A stretch of DNA of 64,000 nucleotides from NCBI RefSeq assembly GCF_900142735.1, contig NZ_FRBY01000001.1:186001-250000 (forward strand). The letters are read 5' to 3'. Of this stretch, positions 62,538 to 64,000 are shown in pieces; within the stretch, counting starts at the first letter, position 1, and every line of letters starts with the position of its first letter. Both the position numbers and the translations under genes were made by a program. Below the pieces are notes generated by a model that was not told the DNA's origin, ran no database searches, and saw only the letters and a program-made list of their open reading frames with translations. The DNA comes from Flavobacterium saccharophilum (GTDB lineage Bacteria > Bacteroidota > Bacteroidia > Flavobacteriales > Flavobacteriaceae).

Positions 62538-63557
62538 TTATATATTTGCTTTAAATTGCTCTAAGAAACGAACGTCATTTTCGTAAAACATACGAATATC
62601 TCCAATTTGATAAAGCAACATCGCTATACGCTCTACTCCCATTCCGAAAGCAAAACCATTAAATTCATCAGGATTGATGTCACAGTTTTTAAGAACATTT
62701 GGATCTACCATTCCGCAACCACCAATTTCTAACCAGCCCGTTCCTTTTGTAATACGGTAATCGGTTTCTGTTTTTAGACCCCAATAAATATCAATTTCGG
62801 CACTTGGCTCTGTAAATGGAAAGTATGATGGACGTAAACGAATCTTAGATTTTCCGAACATTTCTTTAGTAAAATAAAGCAATGTTTGTTTCAGATCAGC
62901 AAAAGAAACATCTTTATCAATATACAAACCTTCAACCTGATGAAAAATACAGTGTGAACGCGACGAAATAGCTTCGTTACGAAACACACGTCCCGGAGAA
63001 ATAGTACGAATAGGCGGTTTGTGATTTTCCATATAACGCACCTGAACAGATGATGTATGCGTACGTAACAATACGTCAGGATTTGTCTGAATGAAAAATG
63101 TATCCTGCATATCACGCGCAGGATGGTATTCCGGCAAGTTCAACGCAGTAAAATTATGCCAGTCGTCTTCGATTTCCGGACCTTCAGAAACATTAAAGCC
63201 AATATTGGCAAAAATATCTATAATTTGATTTTTTACAATAGAAATAGGATGACGCGAACCAATGATTACAGGTTCAGCAGATCTGGTTAAATCACCAAAT
63301 ATACCTTTCGTCTCCTGTTTGCTTTCCAGCTCTTCCTGAATAACTCTTACTTTTTCTTCAGCAACAGTTTTTAAAGTATTTATTACCTGTCCAAAATCTT
63401 TTTTCTGGTCATTCGGAATATTTTTAAACTCTGTAAAAAGTTCTTTTAATAACCCTTTACTACCTAAATATTTAATTCGGAACTGCTCTAAAGATTCTTT
63501 ATTTTTATCATTAAAGGCTTTGGCTTCCTCTATATGCTGTTTTATCTTGTCTATCAT
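62538..63557 (-). CDS. pheS: Phenylalanyl-tRNA synthetase alpha subunit
   Basis: The 339-residue class II synthetase subunit has the N-terminal coiled-coil tRNA-binding arm (about 1-95), motif 2 region RTHTSSVQVRYM...RVFRNEAISSRSHCIFHQVEGL, and motif 3 GFAFGMGVERIAML. It acts with PheT, which is not in the window. It is followed downstream by the heptamer hairpin. Confidence 0.96.
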   Translation of the reverse strand: MIDKIKQHIEEAKAFNDKNKESLEQFRIKYLGSKGLLKELFTEFKNIPNDQKKDFGQVINTLKTVAEEKVRVIQEELESKQETKGIFGDLTRSAEPVIIGSRHPISIVKNQIIDIFANIGFNVSEGPEIEDDWHNFTALNLPEYHPARDMQDTFFIQTNPDVLLRTHTSSVQVRYMENHKPPIRTISPGRVFRNEAISSRSHCIFHQVEGLYIDKDVSFADLKQTLLYFTKEMFGKSKIRLRPSYFPFTEPSAEIDIYWGLKTETDYRITKGTGWLEIGGCGMVDPNVLKNCDINPDEFNGFAFGMGVERIAMLLYQIGDIRMFYENDVRFLEQFKANI

Positions 63558-63603
63558 TTTCCTTCAATAATTGAGAATACAAATTTAAGTAAAAAAGTGA
63601 GAT

Positions 63604-63692
63604 GTTAAAGGTTAGAAGTTATAAGTATTTCTACACTTCTGTTACATTTTTCTATAAAATCTAAAATCTGTATTCTATAATCTAAAATTTTT
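63604..63692. repeat. Heptamer array after the last gene
   Basis: 7-bp GTTAGAA-type words at 63604-63624 and AATCTAA-type words at 63651-63692, in exact 7-bp steps. The right block runs up to the stop codon of the minus-strand gene at 63691-63693. Confidence 0.85.
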
Positions 63693-64000
63693 AATCAATA
63701 AGTTCTCTTTCCAAAAAATAATTTACAATCGCTTCTTTCATCAAAACCGATTGTTCACCTGCTTTTAGTGGTGGTAACTCTTCTTTTACTTTGTAATGCG
63801 GCCATCCTTCAGCATCGAAAAAATCGAATTCATAAAACCCGTAAGGTTCTAATAATCGGCAAATGGCGATGTGCATTAAGTTTAATTTTTCATCTTTTTT
63901 AAATTCACGATGCACTTTTCCGAGTTCCTGAACTCCGATTAAGTAAATAATGGCATCTAAATCTAAGTCTTCACCTTGTGAAAACTGATTGGATAGTATA
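63691..64000 (-). CDS. Protein of unknown function, partial (N-terminus beyond window)
   Basis: The frame is open from the right edge (first visible residues ILSNQFSQGEDLDLDAIIYLIGVQELG) to the stop at 63691, about 102 residues. An apparent GTG at 63915 is internal. It contains YGFYEFDFFDAEGWPHYKVKEELPPL and looks like a short cytoplasmic protein, but I do not recognise a family. Confidence 0.75.
   Translation of the reverse strand, partial: ILSNQFSQGEDLDLDAIIYLIGVQELGKVHREFKKDEKLNLMHIAICRLLEPYGFYEFDFFDAEGWPHYKVKEELPPLKAGEQSVLMKEAIVNYFLERELID

Overview
The window comes from a low-GC Bacteroidota chromosome, almost certainly a Flavobacterium. The evidence is protein content (a Bat/MoxR operon, a PorZ-like type IX secretion protein, an OmpA with thrombospondin type-3 repeats, a zinc-ligand-poor DksA, a TonB receptor with a carboxypeptidase-like N-terminal domain), the absence of Shine-Dalgarno sequences, and promoters of the TTTG / TAnnTTTG type. 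I see no rRNA, tRNA, phage, transposase or CRISPR array. Most genes are housekeeping genes.

Layout. Positions 1-16.7 kb are nearly all minus strand: gdhA, porZ-like, recO, ileS, a dksA-like gene, lspA, an AddA-type helicase-nuclease, kbl, ompA and the start of an AddB-like gene cut by the left edge. Positions 17-25 kb hold single genes: a beta-barrel-like protein, a cystathionine gamma-synthase/lyase, lipoproteins, an AlbA_2 protein, an SDR, a GNAT and an aldo/keto reductase. Positions 25-34.5 kb are one long plus-strand Bat operon: moxR, DUF58, a BatD-like membrane protein, batA, batB, batC, batD, batE. Positions 34.6-40.4 kb hold a folate cyclo-ligase, an aspartoacylase-like gene, uvrC and a patatin fused to a beta-barrel. 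Positions 40.7-46.5 kb hold aromatic amino acid catabolism (hmgA, hppD, tryptophan 2,3-dioxygenase) with a DUF3108 protein and an M23 peptidase. Positions 47.6-57.3 kb hold pgi, a TonB receptor, an RlpA-like protein, and yicC-gmk-nadD interrupted by a four-helix-bundle gene. Positions 57.4-60.5 kb hold a LysR regulator divergent from an exported DJ-1-family protein and a YqhD-like alcohol dehydrogenase. gpsA, two unknown genes and pheS end the window.

The most unusual signal is in the spacers. At least a dozen intergenic regions contain short degenerate words repeated with an exact 7-bp or 8-bp period. The word differs from locus to locus, the arrays usually begin within about 10 nt of a stop codon, and they often fold back into long hairpins. 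Two loci far apart share identical arms or words. I know of no described element with these properties. Other leads are an IleRS whose HIGH motif reads GIHH, a candidate small RNA between hppD and the DUF3108 gene, a DksA-like protein with one remaining zinc cysteine, an M23 peptidase with HxC in place of HxH, and a GC-richer hairpin element at 54.35-54.49 kb.
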